A model generated the notes under the pieces. That model saw only the letters and a list, made by a program, of their open reading frames with translations. It was not told where the DNA came from and searched no databases. The position numbers and the translations under genes are program-made. From Chloroflexota bacterium (GTDB lineage Bacteria > Chloroflexota > Anaerolineae > Anaerolineales > Villigracilaceae): DNA of 5,421 nt. Below, piece after piece: positions 1 through 5,421 of the stretch (positions within the stretch are counted from its first letter, which is position 1; every line of letters starts with the position of its first letter). The stretch is taken from positions 1 through 5,421 of the forward strand of contig JAKANW010000264.1 in the NCBI GenBank assembly GCA_021823555.1, in the 5' to 3' direction.

Positions 1-231
1 GCGATAGAGGGTGATCTCGCGCCCGGTCTCACCGATCTTGTAGACGCGCACCACGCCTGAGATCAACAGCGCGATCCCATCCACACGGTCGCCTTCGACG
101 AATACGTCTCGTCCTGTTGGGATGCGAGCCAGGAAGGCCGCCCGCTTGAATTCCCGGGCCAGCTCCGGGTTGGCATGTTGAAGAAACGGCAGGGAGCGGG
201 CAATGCGGTCGTATTCTTCGGAGGAGATCAT
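1..231 (-). CDS. Crp/Fnr-family transcriptional regulator, N-terminal part (truncated by the window edge)
   Basis: I translated 77 codons on the minus strand from the ATG at 231-229 to the window edge without a stop. After a helical lead-in (MISSEEYDRIARSLPFLQ) comes the start of a cyclic-nucleotide-binding beta-roll: an FLARIPTGRDVFVEGD strand pair, then GIALLISGVVRVYKI and TGREITLYR. The pattern hydrophobic-x-EGD-x-x-x-x-hydrophobic-x2-SG-x-V+V is typical of Crp/Fnr regulators. The helix-turn-helix and effector pocket lie outside the window, so ligand and targets cannot be judged. A cNMP domain of another protein class is also possible. The start follows the TAG of the PPK2 gene with no gap and in the same frame. 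No strong Shine-Dalgarno is visible (only GGTGAAAG about ten bases upstream), so translation is probably coupled to PPK2. Being last in a methyltransferase-PPK2-regulator run suggests co-transcription; a regulatory link to polyphosphate is speculation. Confidence 0.82.
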   Translation of the reverse strand, partial: MISSEEYDRIARSLPFLQHANPELAREFKRAAFLARIPTGRDVFVEGDRVDGIALLISGVVRVYKIGETGREITLYR

Positions 232-1059
232 CTAAATATCTTTCACCAGGGTATCGAAATCGCGCAAGGTGGCTTCGGCATCGTATTCAGGTTTTGGATA
301 AGTGATATTCAATCCCTTCAGGGTATCCACGATCGTGCTGGAAATGACCAGGTCACGATACCATTTCTTGTTCGCAGGGACGATGTACCAGGGAGCGTTT
401 TTTGTGCTGGTTTTGCTCAGGACATCCTCGTAGGCAGCCATGTAGGTTTTCCACAATTCGCGTTCCTTCAAGTCGCCGGGATTGAACTTCCAGCGCTTGG
501 TTGGGTCTTCCAGGCGGGCGCGCAGGCGCTCTTTTTGCTCGGCAGGGCTGATGTGCAGGAAAAACTTGAGAATGGTTGTGCCTTCTTCCGCCAACATTTC
601 CTCGAACTGTTGGATCTGTTCGTAACGTTTCTTCCAAACCTTCCCGGGGACAAAGTTATGGACGCGCACGATCAGCACGTCCTCGTAATGGCTGCGGTTG
701 AAAATGACCATTTCGCCGCGTCCAGGCATTTGGGCGTGGGCGCGCCACAGGTAGTCGTGATCCAGTTCGACCGGCGTTGGGACTTTGAAGTTGGCCACGC
801 GCACGCCCTGTGGATTGACACCTTCGAACACCCGCCGGATCGTACCATCCTTGCCGCCCGTATCCATGGCCTGCAACACGATCAGCACTTTGTGCTTGTG
901 CTCGGCGTGGAGCAGCTCCTGCAATTCTTCCAGTTCTTTGTTCAGCTTCAATAATTCAGCGCGACCCTCGTTCTTTCCGCCTTTGAATTCACCGGAATCG
1001 GCGGAGTCCCACTCGCTCAGGTTCACGATACTGCCAGGTTTGACGAGATGTCTTTTCAT
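232..1059 (-). CDS. ppk2: Polyphosphate kinase 2 family protein (PPK2, polyphosphate:nucleotide phosphotransferase, probably class III)
   Basis: A complete 275-residue, single-domain PPK2. These cytosolic enzymes move phosphate between inorganic polyphosphate and nucleotides; class III members act on both AMP and ADP. Visible motifs: Walker A QAMDTGGKDGT (residues 63-73); FNRSHYEDVLIVRV (120-133), with the Walker-B-like Asp and the invariant RSHYED; KFFLHIS (165-171); a basic lid ERLRARLEDPTKRWKF (177-192); and WYIVPANKKWYRD (224-236). As I remember it, the whole sequence resembles the Meiothermus-type class III enzymes closely, including the N-terminal EF-x-GGK (24-29). Class is inferred from overall likeness, not from a diagnostic residue. 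The start is well supported: AGGAG lies five bases upstream, inside the end of the methyltransferase gene, and ATG and TGA overlap as ATGA. It is the middle gene of the minus-strand operon. No frameshift and no missing catalytic motif. Confidence 0.93.
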   Translation of the reverse strand: MKRHLVKPGSIVNLSEWDSADSGEFKGGKNEGRAELLKLNKELEELQELLHAEHKHKVLIVLQAMDTGGKDGTIRRVFEGVNPQGVRVANFKVPTPVELDHDYLWRAHAQMPGRGEMVIFNRSHYEDVLIVRVHNFVPGKVWKKRYEQIQQFEEMLAEEGTTILKFFLHISPAEQKERLRARLEDPTKRWKFNPGDLKERELWKTYMAAYEDVLSKTSTKNAPWYIVPANKKWYRDLVISSTIVDTLKGLNITYPKPEYDAEATLRDFDTLVKDI

Positions 1060-1826
1060 GCAATCTCCTGTGTTTTCTCAATTACCCAGAAATGCGACAG
1101 GCCAAATATCTTGAATGGCGTCCTTTCCAAAAATTGTAGCATCGCTCGCAGGATTTTCCCCAGCGGGCCGAAGCGGGCGATGATGTTATCGTACGCGCCG
1201 AAGATGACCGTGCGCTCGATGAATTTCACAGGCAGGCCGTCGAACAATTTCTGCAGGTCGCGCCGTGAATACACGCGCACATGCGGGGCGAGTCGGTCAC
1301 GCCAGGCGCGCGGCAGATAATTCACGAACGGTTTGTTGCCGAAATAATATTCGCCGCGCCAGTAGATGCCATGCGTTTCAAAAGGATAGCCGCGGTTTGG
1401 GCAGAAGAGTGCGATGCGCCCGCCGGGTTTCCCCGACGCAGGGTCGGAACTTCGGAGCACGCGCACCATCTCGCGCACGGCGGCGCGGTCATCCTGGACG
1501 TGTTCGATCACCTCGTGGCTGAGGACCAGGTCAAAGGTCGAGGCGGGCAGCGGGATGAATTCCCCGGCCGCGTTGACAATCCCATCCGAGCGGTGACGCG
1601 CTTCCAGTGCACGCTCGAGGTCGAATTCCAGCCCGGTCACGCGTGACCCGAGGCCTGCCAGCTTCTCGACGTACATTCCCACGCCGCAGCCGTTTTCCAG
1701 TACCTGCCCGCCGATACGTTCTCCCGCGGCCCGCACGATCATCTCCAAGCGGCGCTGCTGTCCTGCCCTCCACACATAAGAAGGCTCGCCGCGTAGCGCG
1801 GCCTTTTCCATATCTCGTTGAGTCAT
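1056..1826 (-). CDS. Class I SAM-dependent methyltransferase, substrate unknown
   Basis: A complete 256-residue Rossmann-fold methyltransferase. Motif I is VLENGCGVGMYVEKL (42-56). The acidic ribose-binding residue follows in TGLEFD (64-69). Motif II/III comes as GEFIPLPASTFDLVLSHEVIEHV (residues 88-110), and a post-motif strand as GRIALFCPN (136-144). This is the arrangement of the Methyltransf_11/UbiE-like group. The C-terminal third (about 145-256) is aromatic and basic (GIYWRGEYYFGNKP, TPFKIFGLSHFWVIEK) and probably forms the substrate cap; it does not identify the substrate. Related proteins often methylate small molecules, lipids or glycans, so a precise name would be a guess. There is no Shine-Dalgarno before ATG 1826, but TATAAT ends exactly six bases upstream, so the mRNA may be leaderless. 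An in-frame ATG five codons later is the alternative start, also without a clear ribosome binding site. It is the first gene of the minus-strand operon and is divergent from nusA. Confidence 0.88.
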   Translation of the reverse strand: MTQRDMEKAALRGEPSYVWRAGQQRRLEMIVRAAGERIGGQVLENGCGVGMYVEKLAGLGSRVTGLEFDLERALEARHRSDGIVNAAGEFIPLPASTFDLVLSHEVIEHVQDDRAAVREMVRVLRSSDPASGKPGGRIALFCPNRGYPFETHGIYWRGEYYFGNKPFVNYLPRAWRDRLAPHVRVYSRRDLQKLFDGLPVKFIERTVIFGAYDNIIARFGPLGKILRAMLQFLERTPFKIFGLSHFWVIEKTQEIA

Positions 1827-1832
1827 GGCGCT

Positions 1833-1838
1833 ATTATA
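1833..1838 (-). promoter_or_regulatory. -10 box of the methyltransferase operon (leaderless-type promoter)
   Basis: Read on the minus strand this is a perfect TATAAT followed by six bases (agcgcc) and the ATG at 1826. Transcription starting about seven bases after the box would begin on or beside the A of the start codon, giving a leaderless mRNA, in keeping with the missing Shine-Dalgarno. No convincing -35 hexamer sits 16-19 bases upstream; an A-rich stretch (taaaaaaaga) occupies that spacer. The box lies just 2 bases from the -35 of the oppositely directed nusA promoter. The start point is inferred. Confidence 0.6.
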
Positions 1839-1840
1839 TC

Positions 1841-1869
1841 TTGCATCTTTTTTTACCCTGTGCTAGAAT
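1841..1869 (+). promoter_or_regulatory. Sigma-70-type promoter of the nusA-ylxR-infB operon
   Basis: TTGCAT (1841-1846) and TAGAAT (1864-1869) are separated by exactly 17 bases, and TG at 1861-1862 makes an extended -10 (TGCTAGAAT). A start point near 1876-1879 would give a leader of about 85 bases before the nusA ATG at 1962. This is the best promoter-like match in the intergenic region. It overlaps the footprint expected for RNA polymerase on the methyltransferase promoter, so the two directions could compete. Confidence 0.7.
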
Positions 1870-1903
1870 CACCGCCGCACGACGAACCGAGACTGGAAGC
1901 ACC

Positions 1904-1928
1904 GAGAAGTGGGCGACCCCCACTTTTC
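1904..1928 (+). terminator. nusA leader hairpin, probable NusA-responsive attenuator of the rimP-leader type
   Basis: The 5' arm 1904-1913 (GAGAAGTGGG, read from 1904) pairs with the 3' arm 1919-1928 (CCCACTTTTC): ten pairs with one G-U and a five-base loop, CGACC. The 3' arm and what follows are T-rich but interrupted (CTTTTCTGCTTGT), which is the shape of a weak intrinsic terminator. AAGTGGG...CCCACTT hairpins are, from memory, common in leaders of rimP-nusA operons. In Bacillus subtilis a NusA-dependent terminator in that leader gives autoregulation. Function here is inferred. It might also act as a simple pause or mRNA-stabilising stem. Confidence 0.6.
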
Positions 1929-1960
1929 TGCTTGTAAATAGGAGTTTACGGAGCAAGCAG
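1928..1960 (+). promoter_or_regulatory. Hairpin enclosing the nusA ribosome binding site
   Basis: CTGCTTG (1928-1934) and CAAGCAG (1954-1960) form a perfect seven-base-pair stem. The enclosed 19 bases contain TAAA/TTTA (1935-1938 with 1945-1948), which could close an inner weak stem. Two Shine-Dalgarno-like runs stay unpaired: AGGAG at 1940-1944 in the apical loop and GGAG at 1950-1953 in the bulge. GGAG is the properly spaced one, eight bases before the nusA ATG. The stem begins on the last base of the upstream leader hairpin, so the two could stack end to end. Confidence 0.5.
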
Positions 1961-1961
1961 C

Positions 1962-3884
1962 ATGACCAAAAACGAGTTTTCACTTGCCTTCAATGAAGTG
2001 CTGGAAGAGAAGCAACTCTCCAGGGAAATCATCCTGGGAGCTATTGAGTCCGCCATGGTGTCAGCCTACCGGCGGGCTGTTAACGCGTCCAGCGCGCAGC
2101 ATGTGGAGGCAAAAGTTGATCCCGAAACGGGCAAAGTCCTGATCTACGCCGAGAAGGAAGTTGTCGAGGAAGTTCAGGAAGACAAGACCGAAGTTAAGTT
2201 GGAAGAAGCCCGCAAGGTCACCCCCGAGGCCCAGTTGGGCGACATGGTGATCGTCGAAACCACGCCGGCGGATTTTGGACGCGTTGCTGCACAGACGGCG
2301 CGCCAGGTCATCCAGCAGCGTATCCGTGAAGCTGAACGTTCCAACCAGATGCAATACTTTGAACGCCAGGTGGGCGAGATCGTCTCCGGCGTGATCCAGG
2401 CCATTAATAACCAGGGCGCAACCATCGGTCTCGATATGAAGGCCGAGGGCAACATGCCCAACAACCAGAAGATTCCCGGCGAACGTCTGAGGCTGCACGA
2501 CCGTGTGCGCGCGGTGGTGCTTGAAGTCAAGGATGGGCCACGCGGCCCGCAGATCATCCTGTCGCGGGCGCATCGCAACTTCCTGCGCCGTCTGCTCGAA
2601 AATGAAGTGCCCGAGATCTATCACGGCATCGTTGAGATCCGCGCCATTGCCCGTGAGCCGGGTGCGCGCGCCAAAGTAGCTGTTTCGGCTACCCAGGCGG
2701 GCGTGGACCCGGTGGGCGCCTGTGTAGGCATCAAAGGCGTACGTATTCAGGCCATCGTCAAGGAATTGCACGATGAGAAGATTGACATTATCCAATGGGA
2801 CCAGGATCCCACCGTTTACATCTCGAAGGCCATCAGCCCGGCGCGCGTGAGCGGCGTCTATCTGGCTGAAGCCGAGGGTGGGCGCACTGCCACCGTGGTG
2901 GTGCAGGAGGACCAACTCAGCCTGGCCATCGGCCGCGATGGGCAGAATGCCCGCCTGGCTGCCAAGCTGACCGGCTGGCGCATTGACATCAAGTCCCTGG
3001 TCGAAGCGGCTGGTGACGCACTCGCCAAACTGCAGGGGGATCCCGAACTGTCGGCCATGCTGCCCCATGTCGTTGAGTTGGCGCCGCAGGTGGCTGAGGT
3101 CCTGGCCAAGAAGGCGGACAATCGCCCGGTCACGCCGGAAGAGTACGCCACACTGTCACAATTTGTGGAGCGTGTGGAGCGCCGCGACAGCCAGGTCAAG
3201 GAAGAGGCTGCCCGCGCTGAAGAAGAGCGCGTCTCTGCTGCCCGCGGGGAAGTGCCGGAAACGGCCTTCTCGATGCCTCTCGAACAGGCCGGCATAAAGG
3301 AGCACGTCTTCAATATCCTGACCGAGGCCGGTTTTGAAACGGTGGGTCAGGTCATGCTGGCCCTCAAGACAGATCCCAATAAAGTGCTTGGCTTGCCCGG
3401 CGTTGGTCCGAAGGCCATGCAAAACATCGAAGAGATGATGGCGGCGGTTCAATTCCCCGAACCCGAGCCTGTCCCGGTTGTGGAAGAGGCTCCTGCAGCG
3501 GAAATTCCAGTGGCAGAGGCCCCGGTGGTCGAAGCTGTCGCGGCGGCAGTTGCCGCGGAACCAGCCGCAGCGGAAGGTACGCCTGTGGTTGAGGAGCAGG
3601 TTGAGGTTAAGAAAGAGGCGAAGCCCGCCTCGAAGGGGAAGGCTGCTGAAGTGGTCGAAGATGAGCATGCCAAGGATGGCGTCTCGCTGGATGAGTTGTT
3701 TGCGATGAAGCCCGAGATCTTCCAGTCCGCAAACGGCGAAGAAGAAAGCGATGACAGCAAGAAGAAAGGCAAGAAAAAAGGCAAGAAGAAAGGCGTTGAG
3801 CTTGAGTTCGATGAAGGTCTTGGCGAAGTCGTGGCGCGCAAGATCCACAAGCGCGGCGAGGACGGCTTTGAAGGGGATTGGTAG
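1962..3884 (+). CDS. nusA: Transcription termination/antitermination factor NusA, with an extended C-terminal tail
   Basis: A complete 640-residue NusA, which binds RNA polymerase near the RNA exit channel and modulates pausing, intrinsic termination and antitermination. Domains in order: N-terminal polymerase-binding domain (1 to about 130, opening [16 protein letters not shown]); S1 (about 135-200, [11 protein letters not shown] to GPQIILSR); KH1 (about 203-280, with [17 protein letters not shown] at 249-265); KH2 (about 283-345, with [16 protein letters not shown] at 321-336). Then come a charged helix (about 396-430) and one helix-hairpin-helix module (447-495, [10 protein letters not shown] at 478-487). 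The last about 140 residues look disordered: Ala/Val/Glu/Pro-rich, then KKKG three times, ending EGDW. Family members range from about 350 to 500 residues, so this tail is long. The start has GGAG eight bases upstream and matches the family N-terminus. It is first in nusA-ylxR-infB. rimP, often directly upstream, is missing here. Confidence 0.97.
   Translation: MTKNEFSLAFNEVLEEKQLSREIILGAIESAMVSAYRRAVNASSAQHVEAKVDPETGKVLIYAEKEVVEEVQEDKTEVKLEEARKVTPEAQLGDMVIVETTPADFGRVAAQTARQVIQQRIREAERSNQMQYFERQVGEIVSGVIQAINNQGATIGLDMKAEGNMPNNQKIPGERLRLHDRVRAVVLEVKDGPRGPQIILSRAHRNFLRRLLENEVPEIYHGIVEIRAIAREPGARAKVAVSATQAGVDPVGACVGIKGVRIQAIVKELHDEKIDIIQWDQDPTVYISKAISPARVSGVYLAEAEGGRTATVVVQEDQLSLAIGRDGQNARLAAKLTGWRIDIKSLVEAAGDALAKLQGDPELSAMLPHVVELAPQVAEVLAKKADNRPVTPEEYATLSQFVERVERRDSQVKEEAARAEEERVSAARGEVPETAFSMPLEQAGIKEHVFNILTEAGFETVGQVMLALKTDPNKVLGLPGVGPKAMQNIEEMMAAVQFPEPEPVPVVEEAPAAEIPVAEAPVVEAVAAAVAAEPAAAEGTPVVEEQVEVKKEAKPASKGKAAEVVEDEHAKDGVSLDELFAMKPEIFQSANGEEESDDSKKKGKKKGKKKGVELEFDEGLGEVVARKIHKRGEDGFEGDW
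3759..3794 (+). repeat. Three tandem 12-base repeats encoding KKKG in the NusA tail
   Basis: AAGAAGAAAGGC, AAGAAAAAAGGC and AAGAAGAAAGGC follow each other exactly in the nusA frame, encoding residues 600-611 as KKKG three times. The middle copy differs by one base, synonymous at a Lys codon. The unit follows an acidic patch (GEEESDD, 592-598) and precedes another acidic block. Such short in-frame repeats can change copy number by slippage without breaking the frame. The basic run could add nonspecific RNA contact. Confidence 0.85.
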
Positions 3885-3898
3885 GAATTGACTTATGA

Positions 3899-3924
3899 CC
3901 CCTCTCCTGCAAAATGGAGAGGGG
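3899..3924 (+). repeat. Perfect palindrome at the nusA-ylxR junction, overlapping the ylxR ribosome binding site
   Basis: CCCCTCTCC (3899-3907) and GGAGAGGGG (3916-3924) are perfect reverse complements separated by TGCAAAAT, a nine-pair stem with an eight-base loop. Neither strand continues into a T-run, so it is not a standard intrinsic terminator. ATGA occurs immediately on the left (3895-3898), and again four bases past the stem at 3928-3931 after three extra Gs. The 3' arm contains GGAGAGG, the best Shine-Dalgarno for ylxR, so the folded RNA would mask it. Similar CCCCTCTCC/GGAGAGGGG palindromes recur between genes in some genomes, which hints at a dispersed REP-like unit; that cannot be tested here. 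Confidence 0.75.
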
Positions 3925-3927
3925 GGG

Positions 3928-4248
3928 ATGATGAAGGTGTCCAAGAAACCTGTCCAACACGTCAAGCATATCCCCCAACGCACCTGCGTGGGCTGCCGTA
4001 CAGTGATGCCAAAACGGCAGATGATCCGTCTCGTGCGGACTACAGAAGGGGTGCTGGTGGACCCAACCGGCAAACTGGCTGGGCGCGGGGCTTACCTGCA
4101 TGACCATCGCGAGTGCTGGGAGCGCGGCCTGAAAGGCGGGCTGGCGCACGCCCTCAAGATGGAGTTGACAGTTTTTGACCTGGAACGTTTGCAAGATTTT
4201 ATGAAAACACTGCCCGCGGAGTCAGGGGAGACTCCTGCCAACGAGTAA
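3928..4248 (+). CDS. ylxR: YlxR/RnpM family RNA-binding protein (DUF448)
   Basis: From ATG 3928 the product is 106 residues. It carries the YlxR signature: IPQRTCVGCR (residues 15-24 from this start), the IRLVRT strand, VDPTGKLAGRGAYLH (44-58) and HRECWERGLKGGLAHAL (60-76). The C-x-x-C and GRGAY motifs are intact. In Bacillus subtilis the orthologue RnpM binds the RNase P RNA and modulates RNase P; a similar role here is inferred from the family. Three starts share the frame. ATG 3928 and 3931 follow GGAGAGG and a run of G. ATG 3895 adds eleven residues (MTPLLQNGEGG) encoded by the palindrome and has AGGA eight bases upstream. I prefer 3928 because the family-like sequence begins after it. 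The gene lies 43 bases after nusA and 105 before infB. ylxQ, which sits between ylxR and infB in Firmicutes, is absent. Confidence 0.92.
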   Translation: MMKVSKKPVQHVKHIPQRTCVGCRTVMPKRQMIRLVRTTEGVLVDPTGKLAGRGAYLHDHRECWERGLKGGLAHALKMELTVFDLERLQDFMKTLPAESGETPANE

Positions 4249-4286
4249 ACGCCATGTGAACGTCTAATGCTTTCGCTCACGGGCGT
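4249..4286 (+). other. Imperfect stem-loop in the ylxR-infB gap
   Basis: ACGCC (4249-4253) pairs with GGCGT (4282-4286), and after a small internal loop GTGA (4256-4259) pairs with TCAC (4277-4280), with CG/CG possibly extending it past a mismatch. It starts on the first base after the ylxR stop. No T-run follows, so it is unlikely to terminate transcription; it might be an RNA-processing or stability element. The rest of the 105-base gap shows only a weaker bulged stem near 4303-4321 and the infB ribosome binding site. No small ORF with a ribosome binding site was found there. Confidence 0.35.
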
Positions 4287-4342
4287 GGATATGCTTCAAG
4301 GGCAGGGCCGGTTTTGGCCTGTTGGGAAGTGTCATTTTTGAT

Positions 4343-4349
4343 GGAGGTG
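4343..4349 (+). promoter_or_regulatory. Strong ribosome binding site of infB
   Basis: GGAGGTG is a near-perfect Shine-Dalgarno, with GGAGGT ending five bases before the ATG at 4354. It fixes the infB start, and is the strongest ribosome binding site in the window. Confidence 0.85.
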
Positions 4350-4353
4350 GCCC

Positions 4354-5421
4354 ATGAGCGAAAACGGACGCAAGATTGAATTACCGTCCAGTATTGTTAT
4401 TAGAGACCTGGCGCAAAAGATCGAAAAAAGTCCCATCGAAATCATCAAAAAGTTGATGACCAATGGCGTGATGGCGACCATCAATCAGGCGGTGGATTTC
4501 GATACCGCCGCCATTGTGGTCGCAGAGTATGGTTTTGAGGCGGTTGCCGAAACTGTTGAAGATAAAAAGCTGGAAGAGGTGGGAGAAATACCGCTCTGGC
4601 GTCAGTTGATCGCCGGGGAAGATGCGGCCTCACTCAGGAGTCGTGCTCCTGTTCTAACCATTCTCGGTCATGTGGACCATGGCAAGACCAGCCTGCTGGA
4701 TGTCATCCGCCAGTCGAATGTTGCGGAGGGAGAAGCGGGCGGCATTACCCAACATATCGGCGCGTACCAGGTAGAACGAAAGGGCCGCCTGATTACATTC
4801 CTGGATACTCCCGGCCATGCAGCGTTTACCGCTATGCGCGCCCGCGGGGCACAGGGGGCGGATATTGTAATCCTGGTGGTGGCAGCAGACGACGGCGTCA
4901 TGCCGCAGACCAAGGAAGCCGTCGCCCATGCCAAAGCAGCGCGCGTGCCGATCATCGTGGCTCTCAATAAGATTGACAAACCCAATGCCAACCCTGACCG
5001 CGTCAAACAGCAACTGGCTGAACTCGAACTTGTCCCGGACGAATGGGGCGGTAATACGATGGTGATCCCTGTTTCTGCCAAGCAGAAGCTTGGCATTGAA
5101 GACCTGCTCGAAGCTGCGTTGCTGGTGGCCGATAACACGGATATTCGCGCCAACCCCAATGGGAAAGTGATCGGCACTGTGATTGAGGCCGAACTGGATA
5201 AATCGAAAGGGACGATTGCCACGCTGCTCGTCCAGAATGGAACGCTGCAAACGGGAGACATCGTGGTGGCGGGCAGGGCTTATGGCCGCCTGCGCGCCCT
5301 ATCTGATTTCAAAGGCAAACCGGTCAAGAAGGCTGGCCCGTCCATGCCTGTGGCAGTGATGGGACTGAACGATGTACCCGCCGCGGGAGATGTCTTCCAT
5401 GTGGTGGGGTCTGAAAGGGAA
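4354..5421 (+). CDS. infB: Translation initiation factor IF-2, N-terminal 356 residues (truncated by the window edge)
   Basis: An uninterrupted reading frame from ATG 4354 to the window end. IF2 is the GTPase that places initiator fMet-tRNA on the 30S subunit and drives 50S joining. An IF2N-type module covers about residues 9-62 ([14 protein letters not shown], then [19 protein letters not shown]). The GTPase domain has all its signatures: G1 GHVDHGKT (105-112), G2 [10 protein letters not shown] (129-138), G3 DTPGH with the catalytic His (151-155), G4 NKID (205-208) and G5 SAK (241-243). Domain II begins near 270 ([27 protein letters not shown] starting there) and is cut at residue 356. Only about 100 residues precede G1, so this is the short form without the long charged linker of enterobacterial IF2. 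Whole proteins of this form are about 600 residues. It is third in nusA-ylxR-infB and has its own strong ribosome binding site. Confidence 0.97.
   Translation, partial: MSENGRKIELPSSIVIRDLAQKIEKSPIEIIKKLMTNGVMATINQAVDFDTAAIVVAEYGFEAVAETVEDKKLEEVGEIPLWRQLIAGEDAASLRSRAPVLTILGHVDHGKTSLLDVIRQSNVAEGEAGGITQHIGAYQVERKGRLITFLDTPGHAAFTAMRARGAQGADIVILVVAADDGVMPQTKEAVAHAKAARVPIIVALNKIDKPNANPDRVKQQLAELELVPDEWGGNTMVIPVSAKQKLGIEDLLEAALLVADNTDIRANPNGKVIGTVIEAELDKSKGTIATLLVQNGTLQTGDIVVAGRAYGRLRALSDFKGKPVKKAGPSMPVAVMGLNDVPAAGDVFHVVGSERE

Noticed and set aside
175..954. 259-codon plus-strand open frame opposite PPK2
   Set aside because: The opposite strand encodes an intact PPK2 with all motifs; the plus-strand translation resembles no family and has no ribosome binding site.
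1886..1907. ACCGAGA direct repeat (1886-1892 and 1901-1907) in the nusA leader as an operator
   Set aside because: Seven bases repeated once in a short leader is close to chance, with no symmetry or known motif.
2061..3068. 335-codon open frame on the minus strand inside nusA
   Set aside because: It lies wholly antisense to the strongly conserved NusA S1/KH region, shows no family motif or ribosome binding site, and is a typical shadow frame of a GC-rich gene.
3899..3927. Palindrome before ylxR as a transcription terminator
   Set aside because: No T-run follows on either strand, and termination here would cut off ylxR and infB, which lie downstream in the same operon.
3156..4073. 305-codon minus-strand open frame across the nusA end and ylxR start
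   Set aside because: It spans two real genes and a palindrome on the other strand, is low in recognisable structure, and is a shadow frame.
4303..4321. CAGGGCC...GGCCTG bulged stem before infB as a terminator
   Set aside because: Only about six pairs with a bulge, and followed by GTTGGGAAG rather than a T-run.
4654..5261. Two minus-strand open frames of about 200 codons opposite infB
   Set aside because: They are antisense to the IF2 GTPase motifs, which are intact on the plus strand.
1..5421. Mobile element, CRISPR array, defence system, tRNA or rRNA
   Set aside because: I found no transposase, terminal repeats, spaced direct repeats or RNA gene folds; every long gene is accounted for by housekeeping or metabolic families.

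Overview
The window reads as bacterial chromosome, moderately GC-rich, most likely from a Chloroflexota/Anaerolineae-type organism. That placement is an inference from the look of the NusA, IF2 and PPK2 proteins and could not be tested here. It holds two divergent transcription units back to back, and almost all of it is coding.

Left arm, minus strand (1-1826). Three tightly packed genes read right to left: a class I SAM-dependent methyltransferase (1056-1826), a PPK2-family polyphosphate kinase (232-1059), and the N-terminus of a Crp/Fnr-type regulator (1-231, running off the left edge). The first two overlap by ATGA. The second and third abut as TAG-ATG in the same frame. This looks like one co-transcribed, translationally coupled operon. 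Its methyltransferase start sits exactly six bases after a TATAAT, which suggests a leaderless mRNA.

Middle (1827-1961). A 135-base divergent intergenic region carries the methyltransferase -10 box, a very good sigma-70-type promoter for nusA (TTGCAT-17-TGCTAGAAT), and a nusA leader. The leader has a GC-rich hairpin with an interrupted T-run, followed by a second hairpin that encloses the nusA ribosome binding site. In many bacteria rimP lies between such a leader and nusA; here it is absent and the leader joins nusA directly.

Right arm, plus strand (1962-5421). This is the conserved transcription/translation operon nusA - ylxR (rnpM) - infB. NusA (640 aa) has the normal NTD-S1-KH1-KH2 core plus one helix-hairpin-helix module and a long Ala/Val/Glu/Pro- and Lys-rich tail. 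The ylxR start region contains a perfect 9-bp palindrome bracketed by ATGA repeats that supplies or masks the ylxR ribosome binding site. infB has a short N-terminus and is cut by the right edge after 356 codons, inside domain II.

Together the right arm couples transcription elongation/termination control (NusA), an RNA-binding RNase P modulator (YlxR) and translation initiation (IF2). I see no mobile element, CRISPR array, tRNA or rRNA, and no clearly new multi-gene system. The points worth a second look are regulatory: the rimP-less leader, the overlapping divergent promoters, the palindrome at the ylxR start, and the in-frame PPK2/Crp junction.
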